This document shows positions 1 to 13,260 of a stretch of DNA of 64,000 bases, one piece after another. The stretch covers positions 38,564,001-38,628,000 of the forward strand of contig NC_077222.1 of assembly GCF_024763615.1 (NCBI RefSeq), given 5' to 3'. The notes under the pieces were generated by a model. It was not told where the DNA came from. It saw only the letters and a program-made list of their open reading frames with translations, and searched no databases. The DNA is from Phlebotomus papatasi. Its lineage: Eukaryota > Arthropoda > Insecta > Diptera > Psychodidae. The position numbers and the translations under genes were made by a program. Numbering within the stretch: the first letter of the stretch is position 1; every line of letters starts with the position of its first letter.

Positions 1-1501
1 AATTTTTCTTTTGTTTCTTTTTTTTTTGAGAAAAATACCAAAAGCTAGAAAAATACAAAAATCAACGAGGAAATGCGCAAGACAATCTGGAAAGAATAAG
101 AGAAAAAATAGCGATACTCTTTTATTATTATAAAAATGAGTAAGTTAAAACAAAATTATCTGCCTATTTGTGATTTCTTTAAATAAATACAGGAAATCAT
201 TTTACTGGACATTTATCTATAAATTGGCAGCAGATTTGCTCATTTGTTGTCTTTATTCTGTCGTAGACTTTCACAGAGAACATTTTCCAAGGAATCAGAA
301 TGGATGGAGATAAATATTTTGGAAGTGGTGATAAAAACAAAATAAAAAAAGTAAACGAAACAGGTAAAATGACCATATTTGTGTCCATGTTGTTTCCTTA
401 TGATTCATTCTAATGGTGTTCATGATGCTCATAAATTTGCCTCAAATGTACAAAAACTTTACTGAGAAAAATAAGAAAAATGTGACTGACGTTGACGATT
501 TACTTAAAAATTCTCTAAACTGTTCTCACGTAGTCATTGCAAATTAAAATAATTTTCTTAATACGAATAATTCTTCTGCAACATTTAAAAATTTTCCAGA
601 GTCTAAATACGTGATAACTAGTCGTAATTTACGTATGAACTTACTGTTTTTTTCCTCTAAGTAATTGATATAACGATATTGAGTGCTATGATAAAAATCA
701 AAGATTTATTTTGCTCTTTCTTCGAGTTCAAGACATAAAAACAGAACTCAAAACCACAAATTGCATAAGAAGTGTTTGAAAATTGAAATAAAATGCCTTG
801 TAAAATTCACGTTTTATTATAGTCTAACTACAGAAAGTGTACAATGATTTTTTAAAATTAACTCAATAAAATTATTTATTTGTAAAAAGAAACGTGAGTT
901 CTTCTTATTAAAAGAAATAGAAAAAGTAGAATCACTTTCTATTGTTATACTATTTTTATTTACTAAATACTGATTAAATGAAGCTCTTAGCTGGATCTAT
1001 TAAAGATTATTAACTATTACATTTACGTTTTGATTTTTTTATCTCAGCAATTTTCCATACATTAAACGAGTTATAAACATTATATTACATTGTGTACGTT
1101 TTAAGAATCACGCTGTTCGTGAAAAGAAGCTATAGAAAGGACTACCTAAATTTCTGCTAACAAAATACACAACAAAAGCATTTATTCCCAAAACAATGCT
1201 TTATGTTTATTCATAAACTTCCTGCAAAGGACATTGAACAATATGAGTAACAAAAGGATATGCAATCAGACATTTTTCTATTTCTTCTACAATATCAGTA
1301 CTTTCAATTCCTCTATTTTATGCATTGTAAGAAAACCAGAAACTTAAGAATCTTTTCTTGAAATATGGAAAAATATATTTTGCAAATTTCCACTTACAAA
1401 ACTTTTTGGCAATTAAAGGCTATTTTATATCTATTTTTATTAGTAGATTTGGATTTTTTTTTAAATTTATTCATATTATTTTTAATTCACAATTCCTATT
1501 T
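1..1501. other. AT-rich stretch without recognised gene
   Basis: I see no convincing coding exon, RNA gene or clear terminal-inverted-repeat element here. Open frames are short, AT-rich and without recognisable domains. An unseen intron or intergenic sequence is the simplest reading. Confidence 0.6.
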
Positions 1502-1734
1502 TAGGATCGCAGGAACGTCTGTTCGACAGAGAACCCCTATTGACACTTTTGCCAAAATCTTGAAAATTAATTAATGTATCTAGTAAAATATAAGTAATGT
1601 AACGTTTTTTTCTGTAATATACCTTTGACTATAAACAGAGATGTTCAAATTCATATCCCATATAGTACAGAGTAGGGTGTCAATAGGTGCTGACACGAGT
1701 TCTTAAAGTGTCAATAGATGTTCTTTTCACCCTA
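1502..1734. repeat. MITE-like element, AGGGTCG family, diverged copy
   Basis: The left end reads AGGATCGCAGGAACGTCTGT and the right end, read in reverse, resembles it (AGGGTGAAAAGAACATC). An internal GTCAATAG motif also recurs. It resembles the cleaner copy at 3601-3758, so I treat both as one small TIR family with no coding capacity. Confidence 0.5.
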
Positions 1735-3600
1735 TTTTAAAATTTTAAAGAATTTATTATTTACCATCATAATCATTAATTTATAATATTTAAATAATAT
1801 ATACATATTTTTTTATTTTTGTCAATCTCCATTCGTCCACTGCCTCCTTAATGGTGATACTACAGAAGGCACGATTTTATAGTGATTTTGAAAATATTTT
1901 GAGTTATTTATTGACCAAAACCAAAATGGAATACTCTCCTGCCGAATTAGAATTTTTAACCAACGAATATTCTAATAATTTTTATTAAAACCTTTTTTCT
2001 TTGAGTAGTTCAAACACCATAGAAGAGTATAGTGCCCAAATTAACTGAATTTTGCTAAAATTTTCATTAAAAGAAAGCTTTGCCATAACAAAAAAGCTCC
2101 GTTACCTGTGCACAATTTTAATTTCTTTTGTAAAAGGCTTCTACAAGAAATCTTTGTAAGTTTCTTAATTAAACAGCAGCCAATAGAATTGCTCATAGTA
2201 ACAAAGCATTAATAAATACAACAAAACAAAACATTAAACATATTTTTTTTTAAAGAAATTGTTTGTGAAACTATGAGTAAACTGTTCTGTTTCTTTTTTT
2301 AGATTCATCACTTTGTCAAATTCCTAAGGTCCTATAATGGGTATGCCCATAAAAATGATCTACTTAAATTTTATGAGGCAGTCGTAAAACACATAAGATC
2401 ATTTAAAGAATTTAAAGTGAATTTTTGCTAAAGCATCTATAAGACAATGACGTTTGATGTTAAGAAAAAAAACACTTTTATATTATTTAACAAAATAAGT
2501 TTTTTGAAAAATATAACCACCCAAAAAAATTGAGTAATAAATATCAATAAACGAAGTTAAAAATCTTGCAGATGTCCAATGGATTAGAAATTAAATCAAC
2601 CAATAGATCTGTATGAACTCTTCAATTGAAATGGCTCTAAATCTAATATGACATTGTCGCGTACCGAAAATTCGATTCAAAAACAATACCATAATTCTTC
2701 ATATTAATTGTTTCCAGCTGAGGGCCAAATAACTCGTGCTTAAAGAGGCGCGATTTTGGCACGAGAACGCTAATTGTTTGTCAACTAAGCAGATGTTCTG
2801 ATATCAGAGAAGAAGGAATGCGTTGCTCTTTGGTAAAGTTTACTCAATTCAAATTTAATTGGTTATTCTGAATATTCCTGTACAGAGACTAAATTATTTT
2901 TTAGTTGTACTTGCTGCTATTGCATCGTTTAATTGGCTGAAGCTCTGAACGTTTTTAAGCCTTATCATATTCCAAAACGCATTGTATAAAGTTACTTTTT
3001 TTAAATTGTAGTGTTTTGCTTTAAATCAACAAAATAAAAAGACTTCTAACAGAAATTTAAAAATTTCATCATATTTTTTTATTTTGTTATTTTTTATATT
3101 TCATATATTTATATAAAAGTTATTGATGACTTCCTGATTGATGATTGGAGTCCCTGGAAGCCTAATACGGGGCATTAAGAGAGACAGAAAAAGAGGATGC
3201 TGTATGAGAGAAATGTAAGTCTAATCTTTACAAAAAAAAAAATATGGAAGAAGTTTTTAGCATTTTAAACAATCTTTTATGACCATCTTACAGACATGGT
3301 ATACTCAGAAAGATGTTATACAATTTCAGTATCTTTTTAAAACACTCAAAGTTACCCATAAAAGAAAATTAGCTTCGTCGTATTTTACCAAGAAACAAGA
3401 TAGTGCTACCTTTCCTGAAACAGGATTTAGACCTGACAGATTCATAACAGTTCCTGGTATGTTTTGAAATTCTGAAAAATAGGCAATTTCAGTTGATTGC
3501 AGTAATTTTTAACTGCTCGAAGTCTACGTGAGAGCAGTTTCCACAATTTTAATTTAAAAGATTTATCACCCTTAATACAAAATTTTGCAAGACTTTAATA
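1735..3600. other. Non-coding stretch, nothing recognised
   Basis: AT-rich sequence with no exon-like open frame supported by splice sites and no clear inverted or tandem repeat found by eye. A small open frame at 3279-3467 has no recognisable domain and I do not call it. Confidence 0.5.
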
Positions 3601-3758
3601 TAGGGTCGAAGGAACAGGTGTTCGGCAGTACCTAATAAAATGTAAGTAATATGACATTTTTTTCATTAATCTTCTTTTTTCTAAAAAGGCACAAAATACG
3701 GTGCGAATAGGTGACGATACGATTTCTTAAATTGCTGGTCGGTGTTCCCTCGACCCTA
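3601..3758. repeat. Short TIR element (MITE), 158 bp
   Basis: The ends are TAGGGTCGAAGGAACA and TGTTCCCTCGACCCTA, inverted repeats matching at 15 of 16 positions. The outer TA may be part of the element or a TA target duplication. There is no open frame. The copy at 1502-1734 is a diverged relative. Confidence 0.75.
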
Positions 3759-4692
3759 CTTCTTGATGACATATTCAAACCTCTAGATTGTAGGCTCAAA
3801 AATAAATGCTCTGTAAAATAATATTAGTATTGCATTGTGAAAGAAACCAACTGATAAAAAATGGTTTTTTGATAAGTTCATCTGTTCTCTCAGCAAGATC
3901 ACAGCTCTAATAGATAGTTTACTTTAAGACAAATAACTTTTTCAATTTTATTTTGTATTTTTTCCTTTCTTTTCTTTACGATAAAATACCAGCAATTTTA
4001 TTTCACAAAAATTACTTTACGATTTTATTCTTAGAAGCATCCTTAGTTTTTTTACGCACTCGAAAATGTCAAGTTTCTGGGGCTTTATCTACCTTGGGGG
4101 CTAAAAATATGCCTTCACTGTGTACATGGATTCCGAATTATACACTTCACGAACAATTTTATAGCGATATTTTTTTACTTTTACAATTAATTACAATTTA
4201 AACAAAATTAAATAGACTTTTTTGGCTATCAATTCTCTTTCTGACGCATTTTTCTGATATTTTTTGTGTGGGAAAACTGGAGTTTCTAGTTCCCCCTCCC
4301 GATCTTTCTTTCGGATTTCTAAATATTTCTAAAATATTTTTAAATGAACATGAATAGGTATTTCACTAAAAAAAAAACATAAATTTCTTTAAAAAAAAAC
4401 AATTTGCCACGTATAACTAAAAATTTTAAAGGCAGAAATATCCTCAATCGATCACATTCTGATTGATATAATTTAACTTCTAGAACCAATCAGAGGAAAC
4501 GATGGGATGGAAACACTTTATGATATAGGTTCTTAAATTTTGTTATTTAAAACTTAATAGTTTTCGGTAGGCAGCATGACAGGCAAGCTTTTACACAAGC
4601 TAAATTTCAAGACTTATACCAAGATTGGTTTACCGGATTACCGGTCTACATTTAAATAATGTTTTGAGAAATTGCTTAAATGCAGAAAATGT
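3759..4692. other. Non-coding stretch, nothing recognised
   Basis: No coding or RNA gene recognised. The open frame at 3953-4201 lacks any family resemblance. Confidence 0.45.
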
Positions 4693-4908
4693 TAGGGGAG
4701 ACCGGGGCAGATTAGCCAGTAAATTAAATTTTGCTTTGCTTAATTTATGAAAAAGTTATTTAATTTAGACTGATAAATATTTTAATGGATAGGAAGAACA
4801 TTAATAATTCTGTATAAATATAGTATTTTCCTAAATACTTTTTATTAAGGAAAACTATAACACCCCAATGTCTAGTTCTATTTCTGGTTAAATTTGCCCC
4901 GGCCTCCC
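4693..4908. repeat. Short TIR element, GGGGAGACCGGGGCA family, copy 1
   Basis: The left end AGGGGAGACCGGGGCAGATT pairs with the right end AATTTGCCCCGGCCTCCC. A second copy of almost equal size (about 217 bp) lies at 26331-26547, with matching interior blocks. It is non-coding and MITE-like. Confidence 0.75.
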
Positions 4909-5043
4909 GCATCAGATGCAATTCGCATTGTTCAAAAAGAAAAAAACTATCTCTTGATGTAAAAGGAATTCGAACCTAATTCACTTGCATTTATAATTTG
5001 TTTAGCAAAGGGATAAAACCATATTAAGATTTTGGTTTTGATT

Positions 5044-5591
5044 TAACCCTTTAACGACGAGACACTTTTTACGGACTGAAAATCAACAATAAAAATTAAA
5101 CTGAGAAACATAATCAATGATAAGTCTTACATCTTACCTTATCTTACCTTGATAAATCTTACCTTGGAAAGTCCAACAGAATCTGATTCAGTGTATTTTG
5201 TGCCTCTATGAACTATAGGGACAAAAATAGCCCAAAAATTTAAGTAATTTTTCAGACAATACCAATGAATAATAATTTTCGCTTTAATGAAAAATATCAC
5301 GTATGAGTATTGTAGTTTTCATTGCCAAAGGGGATTTGCTTAAAAAAAATTAGAAGTGTAAAAAATAAATAAAATCAATTATAAATTTGAGAATTTAAAA
5401 ATTCACCATTTTTGAGCTTAAATATTTACTATATAGCAAATAGCTGGAGATTTGCAAAAAATATCCTAGATTCATTCGACCTTCTACTTTGCAATTACGT
5501 ACGAACATAAGAAAAAAAATATCTTTAGGTAGTCAGGAAAAATTATTTTCTTTATGGGACACCGGTGTTCCAATTGTCCTTAAAGGATTAA
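5044..5591. repeat. TTAA-ended TIR element, about 548 bp
   Basis: It begins TTAACCCTTTAACGACGAGA and ends with the inverted form (GTCCTTAAAGGATTAA). TTAA lies at both ends, as in elements with TTAA target sites. A short (ATCTTACCTT)n-like run sits inside. Relatives are at 62590-62743, and a lone end lies at 28962 inside the SLC26 gene. Non-coding. Confidence 0.7.
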
Positions 5592-5853
5592 CGTTATCAA
5601 TTTCTACTTTTTCGTTTCTTGCTGACTAAAATGGATTCTTAACTGACCGTTTTGAACTATTTGTTGGCCAAAAATGTTTTTCTCATTAGAAAATAGCAAG
5701 ATTAAATAATCATATGCCTATTTTGTATTGAAATTTATGAAATGTTGCATCCTAACATCGAGATTTGATGAGTTTCTTAGGAACATAATAACAGAAAATT
5801 TACCTATGAGACAACTCAATGTTATGATTTAGGAAAAATTCCGGGCAAACGGG

Positions 5854-6222
5854 GTGGGAGATATCGTCGGTGGGGAAATACCAGCCACAAGGGACGTCCA
5901 GGGGTCTCTCTCACTCTCGTCAGTTCGTGCCCAGCAGCAATTGCGCCCACTCTTCAGACTCACCGTCGAGACTTCCACAGCGAGTGGCTCAAGTCTGAAG
6001 CTCACGAGTCTCGTGCTTCAGTTGCTGATAAAAGCTCGAGAAAGCCAGACGAATGATCAGAAAGGCTCTCCGGTTAAACCGTGAAAACCTCTTTTTATTT
6101 TGTGAATTTAGTGTTTAGTGCACCAAAAATTTCACAATTCGTGACTTTTAGTTAAAACCGTTTTTTTTTTCTGTGCAGCTCTGCAAAATATTTTTTTGTT
6201 AGTGCGATTTTTCATATAAGCA
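5854..6222 (+). promoter_or_regulatory. CpG-richer block: candidate promoter and leader exon
   Basis: This block is clearly richer in G, C and CpG than its surroundings. It carries an insect-type initiator TCAGTT (A at 5922) after a pyrimidine-rich run, an inverted pair CTTCAGACT / AGTCTGAAG (about 5954-6001), and a plausible donor CAG|GTGTGT at 6222/6223. The frame of 76 codons inside has no recognised domain, and I do not call a protein. The next plus-strand gene is the SLC26 transporter, whose first coding exon follows an acceptor, so a distant 5' leader is plausible. That link is inference, and a promoter for an unseen gene is equally possible. Confidence 0.4.
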
Positions 6223-7525
6223 GGTGTGTTAAAATTTATTTTATACATTTTTTTAAGAACCATGCACTTGTTGACATTCTTCTCTGCCTCCTACTGAGTT
6301 GTAAAAAAGCACAAGAATACGTGATAATTAATCATATTTTCATGACCAATCTGAGTGAAAAGTTTGCAATTTCTCAATAAGGTGACTCATGCAAAGGTCA
6401 AGCAAATTGGGTCAGAGTCTCCTCCTCAAAGGGGGATATTTTTCCTATCCGTCGATCATGAAGAATTTGTTCGAATTCTTGGGGAAAACACACGATTTGT
6501 ATTTGCCAATTGGAATGTAAAGTATTTCTGGTGCAAATACTAATAATGTGAAAGACAAATAACTTGTGTACATCCTGCAATTTTCACCTTTTTTCCAACT
6601 GTAAATCTTTTCATCTACCATTTTATATAAATATTTACCAATTCTCTATCAGTTTATCAATAAGTGACTGTAAAAAAGGAGGAAATACGGTCACTGAAAT
6701 ATGTGCGAAAAAGCTATTGAAATAATTCTTTTTATTGCTGCGAGTAAGAACAATAGTGTCTCGAGAATATAAAAAATTTTCCACACTTCAATGCATTATT
6801 CTAATAAGTGTTGTGCATCGTTTGGAAATTATCCTAAATAGCTACTTGAACATATCTGATGGGAATTCGTATCCGCCGGATATCGTGACAAAATAAAAGA
6901 AAAAAAAAGAGTTGAGAAAATTTCTCAAGAGCACCAATTTGATTGCTACTTCCGAGTTTTTCGTACTATCTCCGCAAAGTTAAAAGCAACGCTGAAAGAT
7001 ATCGCGAAAAAAAGCCTTCGCAACTTGACAAAAAGTTGCAGCAATTTCTCATTAAATCCATGTTGGATTGAATTGCAATATTGGTGAATTTGCTACTGAT
7101 CGTGTTAATGAAAGTTGCTCTCAGTTTGCAAAGAAATTTAACAATTTCACCTTGAAAGGCTAAACATTAGCAAAAATGGTATTAAGGACACGGTTGACAA
7201 CTTCAATCCAGGAATCTTGAAAAGCTAGACAAATTCCACAACACTTCCGCTGATCAGAGTTTTTTATTGGTCATTCTTTTGCGGTGAATTAATGGATAAT
7301 CGGATAAATAGTAAAAAAAAAGAACTCTATGTAACAAAGTGTATAAAAGAAAAAAACAAAAAAAAATATAATAGAAAAATGTGAAGAAAAAGTTGATGAC
7401 TTTTCATTGCCAAGGTGAAGTTAAGAAAAGTCATAAGAAATTATAGATTAAAGATTAAGATTAAAGGAAGTATCAATTTTTAGATTGAAAATTATTTTTT
7501 TAAGAGGTCGTAAACACAAAATTTA
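6223..7525. other. Non-coding stretch, nothing recognised
   Basis: AT-rich sequence, perhaps intronic if the leader exon just upstream is real. No exon-like frame or repeat family recognised. Confidence 0.45.
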
Positions 7526-7692
7526 AGCACACAATGGGTTTAGTGGTAGAGCACTTGTTCTATGGAGGAAGTGTCCTAGGTTCTAGTTCTTTCTGGTCAC
7601 CAGAATTTTTGATATTTAAATTTTTCGCACCATTAAACCTTGATCCTCAATGCAATATTAAATCCGCAACATTATTATTATTACCAATTTAT
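7526..7692 (+). mobile_element. tRNA-derived SINE (family B), short copy
   Basis: The head resembles a tRNA: an A-box-like TAGTGGTAGAGCACTTG and a B-box-like GGTTCTAGTTC about 35 nt later. The GGTCACCAG body motif follows, then a truncated body and an (ATT)n tail. The same head, body motif and tail occur inverted at 35045-35341. The B box is mutated and the fold is poor, so this is not a functional tRNA gene. Confidence 0.65.
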
Positions 7693-8214
7693 TTTTCAGT
7701 AAATATTTATATATTGAAAAAAATGAAATGTACGTAAATTTTAAGACGAAATGTTGATAGAGATGTTTAGAAGATTGTCATTAAATTAAATATAAAATTA
7801 AATGTAACTGAAAATCTAAATAAAAGAAATGATTTTACAGAAATATGCTAACAAAACCGGTAAAAACATCATTTTAAAAAAAATTATAAAAATTAATCTA
7901 AAACAATAAAATGTGTCATATACAAAATATAATAAAATGTGTTAAATAACTGAATTTAAAAGTACAATTTAGTTTGCCTTAAACTGAAATATCAAGAAAA
8001 CTAATATATCGATGATTTACTTTTTTAAATTTATCTACAACGTAAACTTAAAATAAAAGAAATCGGCAAGACGGATTTCGAAACAATTTCTAAAACCGTG
8101 TCTTTCTGACACTTTTTCCTAAAATATCAAAAAAGCGAAAATTACCGAAAAATTGGTTGCTCATGTTCGGTATCAGGGATAGTTCAAAAATACATATATC
8201 CTGTAATCGGTTCC

Positions 8215-8540
8215 GGTCAAAATCCCGAACGCTGAAATCCGAAAAAAGTCAAAATCACCAAAAAGGCAAGGTCCCTAATGGGTCGATATCTTGGAAGCCA
8301 ATATACAGAATGGGGTAAAATTCCAAACAAACAATATCCCAAAAAGCCAAAATTCCAAATGAAGCAAAATCTTGAAAAGTCAAAATCCCGAAAGCCAAAA
8401 TCTAGAATGCCAAATTCAAAAAAGTGAAAATCCCGAAAAGCCAAAATCCCTAACACCAAGATCCTAAAAAAAGATAAAATCCCGAGAACTAAAATCTCAA
8501 AAAGCCTTAATCCCGCAAAGCCAAAATCCTGAATAGGTCG
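8215..8540. repeat. Degenerate 16-bp-type minisatellite, AAAATCCCGAAAAGCC
   Basis: The words CAAAATCCCGAAAAGC and close variants recur throughout with irregular spacing near 14-20 bp. The minus-strand frame of 80 codons is simply this repeat translated (F/G/D/R-rich) and is not a gene. Confidence 0.75.
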
Positions 8541-8551
8541 ATATTTTATGT

Positions 8552-9060
8552 CCTGGACACACTTACGACTAAAGTCCAGAGACGATTAAGCTCGTTCATA
8601 GCCAAGTCAGTTCCTGACACACTACAAACTAGGCTTAACATTTTCTGGTACTTACAAAACATGACTTTCGTCGGTTTTTATGGACATATTTCTACTGAAA
8701 TGCACTAGTAGTCTTTTGAAAATGAAACTACTTTTAAATGTACTTAACAATTCACGTATAACAACAAGAATTATTCACTAGAATCGCCAAAATTGGCTTA
8801 AGTCGCGAGTTAGCTTCCACCTCACAAATAATTGTAATTAACAATAATTATTTGACGTGTACTGAGAAATGATATTACAAATAGTTTCATTTTCAGAGGA
8901 GTATTAGTGCATTTCAGTAGAAATATCTGCATAAAAACCCAGGAAAGTTATGCTTTGTTGATACCAGTGAATACTACGCCTCATTTATAGTGTGTCAGAA
9001 ACTGACTTGGGTATGAACTAGCTTAGTCGTCTCTGGACTTTAGTCGTAAGTGTGTCTAGG
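8552..9060. repeat. Foldback element with arms of about 180 bp
   Basis: Left arm about 8552-8735 and right arm about 8885-9060 are inverted repeats at roughly 85% identity by eye. The ends are CCTGGACACACTTACGACTA and its inverse. The spacer of about 150 bp is non-coding. It abuts the minisatellite on its left. A small relative with the same GACGACTTAG-type ends lies at 12638-12772. Confidence 0.8.
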
Positions 9061-11304
9061 GCATTACTGAGCGATCTTTAAAAAAAAATAAGAAAGGCTC
9101 AAGCAATTAAAAGTATATGACCATTCTTAAAGATCAGCAAATTATCATTTTGAAATTTTTAGGAATGCAAAAAAAATTTAACCATTTTTAAGTTTTCAAA
9201 ATCAAATAAGAGTACATAAAAAAGTTTAATTTAAATTTTTATTTGTGACTTGCCTAGTTGAACTTTTATTCTAGTTTTTCTAGTCTTTTAGTTTTTTGAT
9301 TTTATTCAATACATTCCATTAAAAATAGCTTAGGTTATTCTATTTCTGCGACAGTAAATCTTCTATCTTGTATCTATAACCTTTACAACTCTTTTGAGAA
9401 TAATCTCTGGGTACATAACACTCGCCTGAATAATGATAATGAACAGAATGTTTTTGCTTATTTGCTTTTTTCAAACAAACGAGAAAAAATATTGATATCT
9501 TATGATACACCTAATTACGATTTATATCAAAGTTTAAAGACTGCTGAATTTGCAAATTAAGCACTAATGGCGTGAACATCAGAAGTGCTAAAATTTGCAG
9601 AACAGGTCTTTGTTTAACCAACAAGAAAGTATATATGAAACTGTAGAGGTGAATTTACAAATAATAATATTTACTTCAATTTGGCCAAGTGTAAAAAAAA
9701 CATTGAAAATTATATACAGACAATAATTGACATCAGCAAGAATGAAAGAATTTGGTAACCCAAGCTCAATTACATTTCACGGAACCGAATCAAATTCTGT
9801 TTTTGCGAAAGACTTAATTGAATTTTTAACAATTTTGTACCAATGTTTCAGTCGATTGGGGTGGAAGTATTTAGATGGATTTTGTATGAAGTATTTCGAA
9901 AATTGAATTTACGCTCAAATTGAAGTGTCACTTTTTAGTTAATTCCGACTTAATAGACATGGACAAATTTTATTCTTTTTCCAATAGTTCTTCTTCAAAT
10001 TTTCAAATTACGTTAATATACTTTTAACAACATAATGAGTCAATTTTCAATTTCAAAATTCCAAATTAACTGGGAAGTGATATAAGATTTTTTTTTTTAA
10101 TCTGCTTTAATGTTTTAGAGAGAGATTTAAATAAAAATTGTCCACTTTCATGGAAAATAAGTCAATAATATATTTTATTGCCACTGGGTTACCTTTTAAA
10201 ATTGTGCTGGAAACATGTGACGAGACTTTTAGTATACGATTGTATGTGATCCAATGCACAACATTGAACTTGACACCAAGTCTCACGATTTTACATGCTC
10301 CAAAGAAATACGTTAGACTCAATTTCAATATGTACATTTTCTAGTCAGCAATTAATTGTCTATCCTTGAACGTTTCACTCATTCACAATATTACTTGTAT
10401 TTGCTCTGGATATAATTGAATTAAAATTATTCAGCACGCACAGACACCATGAGTTCAAAAAACCACCTCATGGACCTCCAGTTTTTTTTATGTTTCTTCT
10501 ATTTGACATGAGATAAGGAAATGATTGCAATAAATTTCTGTCATTTCTGCACATTCTTTTCGGAAGGTGAATTTCTTTTATTGCCATCTCATGTGGGCCA
10601 ATTTAAATAGGTCACCGTTGATAAATATTTCCGCATAAACAGCTCTTCTTTTTTTTAGAGGTATCACGTGCTTATGACCTCCTCGAGAAAACTTTGACAG
10701 GATTAAAAGAAAAGCCTTCACACAATATTTAAATTCAAATAATATGGAAACGTTTGTTTGAAAAATCTGCCCCAATTTCCATCATGGGAAGGAAGAATTC
10801 TTCGTCATTAACATACACTCAGATAAAAACTTGGTTTAAATACTGGGAGGTCTTTGACATGAACTCAAGACATTGAGTATAAACCTCAAGATATATCGTT
10901 GGCTGAATCAGCGACTGATGCTTATTATCTGCATTGCCTTTGTATCCGAATTTTTTGCAAACGACGCACTGCTGCGTAGTCATTTCAAATTTAAACAAAT
11001 GAATATACAAAAGAAATGCTGATAGCACTATTTCTGATCCAACCGACGATATTGATTTACAGTATAATATTACATATTTATTATTATTTCCAGCAAAATT
11101 GAAAAATATACAATAATTTTAACACAATCGGTAGGGTTTTGTGCAAATGAGCAGTGAAAAGTTAAATTTGGTTATTAGGTCAATATAGCCTCAGTAAAAT
11201 TTCATGAAATCAAAATTCGCGTCCCTTACTTTCTCAAAAGATTTACATAAGTGTGTTCCATTCTTTTAGACACAAAATTGGGTCGAACTAAACTTAATTT
11301 CGTG
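9061..11304. other. Non-coding stretch, nothing recognised
   Basis: Only short AT-rich frames without domains. Complementary frames at 10107-10344 occur on both strands and look like chance. No clear repeat structure found. Confidence 0.45.
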
Positions 11305-11536
11305 TAAGGTAAAGTACCCTGTAGTCGGCCGGTTCCTCAACTCGGCCAGTTGAATTATTTAACCAATTTTTTAACGTATTATAGTCAATTTCTATGAAAT
11401 TTTTACTGATTTACGTTTATAATACACCTTATAATGGTAAATCGGTAAGACCATATTATAACAAATCTAAGTAAATTGAATAAATAGTCGCACTGGCCGA
11501 GTTGAGAAACCGGCCGACTACAGGGTACTTTACCTT
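11305..11536. repeat. TIR element with 44-bp near-perfect ends
   Basis: AAGGTAAAGTACCCTGTAGT at the left matches the inverted right end, and similarity continues for about 44 bp through CGGCCGGTT and CTCGGCCAGT. The total is about 230 bp with no coding sequence. The high similarity of the two ends suggests a fairly recent insertion. Confidence 0.85.
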
Positions 11537-12637
11537 AATGCTTAAAAGAAGAAGAAGAGTGCAAATGAATAGGAATAGACATACGCAGAATTTTTGAGAA
11601 AATAGAGATATGAATTTTTAGTTTATGAAATTTTCCCGGTCTAAAAGGTGTGTCCGAGTCGTCTGACCTATGATGATTATGATGAAAATTTGAGCAAATG
11701 GTCAATAAAGTGTTATTAATTTTATATGTAGCCACATTAGATCTTAATGGCTTCGGCACACCTTATAGATCAGTAAAATTTCTTGAAATTAAAATTCACA
11801 TCCCTTTCTTTCTCAAACGTTTTGTATAATGTAATATATCTTTAATTTGTTATAATGCTTTAAAGAAGAAGAGTGCAAAATAGTGAGATTGACATATGCA
11901 ATAGATTTGAGAAAAACACGGATGCGAATTTAGACTTCATGAAATTTTACTGTTCTCAAAGGTGAGCCGGAGCCATAATTATATAAATTAATATAAATTA
12001 TATGTTCTTCTGATCATTTTTAACTTTTTATTGCTCATTTGTTTTTTTTTTGTCATTTTTCAAATCAATTTAAAAATTGATTTGGAGTTTGATCTTAGCT
12101 GATTACTTCTGAAACGGTCATCAATATGGTTGAGCTATGTAACTTAAATGTTTTAGTTCCTTAGGCGAACTTTTTAGTAAAATTTACTATTTAAAATTGT
12201 ATATTAAGTTCATTTTGGCTAAGAAATTATGAAAAAAATAACAAGAATTAACAATTCTTTATAAATTTAAAAAACTTCGGGAACAGGGCTGAATCTTTAG
12301 TCTGAAAGCCACTGTCCCACATTCTCTTATTCTTAGAAGTTTTTCTCTTTAAATTATATTTAAAGCGTTATTCAGCAGATTACAAATTGGGTTATTATTA
12401 TTAATCGTATCGGGATATATTAGAATGTAATCCTCAACGGTCACTCTACCATTACTCTATTTTTTTATCATTTGGCAAATATTATTCAATAAGTTAAATA
12501 GTTAACCTTAAGCACATGCTCTTTAATGCAAATATTCCAAATTCGGTTCCCCATTAGTTCACCAGGAATTTTGTGGTGATATTCTCGTTCGCATATCCTA
12601 ATGTTATATAAGAATAATCTATAATATGTTTAGAATA
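11537..12637. other. Non-coding, with degenerate TTTTACTGCTC-like words
   Basis: No gene recognised. Short blocks around 11140-11250 and 11770-12060 repeat the phrases of a degenerate family (AAAATTTCATGAAATT and TTTATTGCTCATTT). Those blocks are too diverged for firm borders. Confidence 0.35.
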
Positions 12638-12772
12638 AGGGCCTTGACATACTTAAAGATTAGCCGAGAGACGACTTAGCGTAATTTTATTAGAAATAAT
12701 GGTTAAACTACATTTCCATCATTTTCCACTAAGTCGTCTTTCGGCTTAAGTCGTTAGTATGTCTGGGGCATA
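12638..12772. repeat. Small TIR element related to the 8552 foldback
   Basis: The left GCCTTGACATACTTAAAGAT and the inverted right end (GCCCCAGACATACTAACGAC) pair, and both lead into a GACGACTTAG motif. Size about 135 bp, non-coding. Confidence 0.6.
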
Positions 12773-13039
12773 AGGCAACACAACCTTACTTCAATAGGCT
12801 TATCTCATGCTTAAAAATTAAAAATAATTCATGTTAGTTAAACCTCCGAAATTCTGTGGCTGGTTTGTCGTTAGAAAATGGCAAAACTTTTCTCATTTAC
12901 TAAGATTGTAAGAAGTCTAATTTAGTGCATAATTGACTATGACTATAAAAGCGATTTTTATATAGCTGACCCATTTGATTCCCTGCAATTTTTAACGGTT
13001 AGCAAACTAGAAAAAATGTTACAAAAATAACAGTCTTAT

Positions 13040-13260
13040 ATTATGCACAGGCACTAAAAAGATTTTTACAACTTGGATTATGCACGCGTACACAAGGAAT
13101 TTTCCATTTCAGATTTTTTGTTCTAAATAGATTAGAATAAGAATTGTATTCTATAGTCAATTGAGAACAACAAATATGAAATAAAAATTTTTAAGGCATA
13201 TTAAAATGATTTTATGATACTGATAAGAATAATATGAAGTTTTTCTTCAAATTTAAATAA
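13040..13260 (+). repeat. Dispersed repeat, copy 1
   Basis: A block of about 200 bp shares long runs with 21665-21840 in the same orientation, including GATTTTATGATACTGATAA and TTTTACAACTTG. There are no terminal repeats and no open frame. The element type is unknown. Confidence 0.5.

Noticed and set aside
8217..8459. 80-codon minus frame rich in Phe, Gly, Asp
   Set aside because: It is the translation of the CAAAATCCCGAAAAGC minisatellite.
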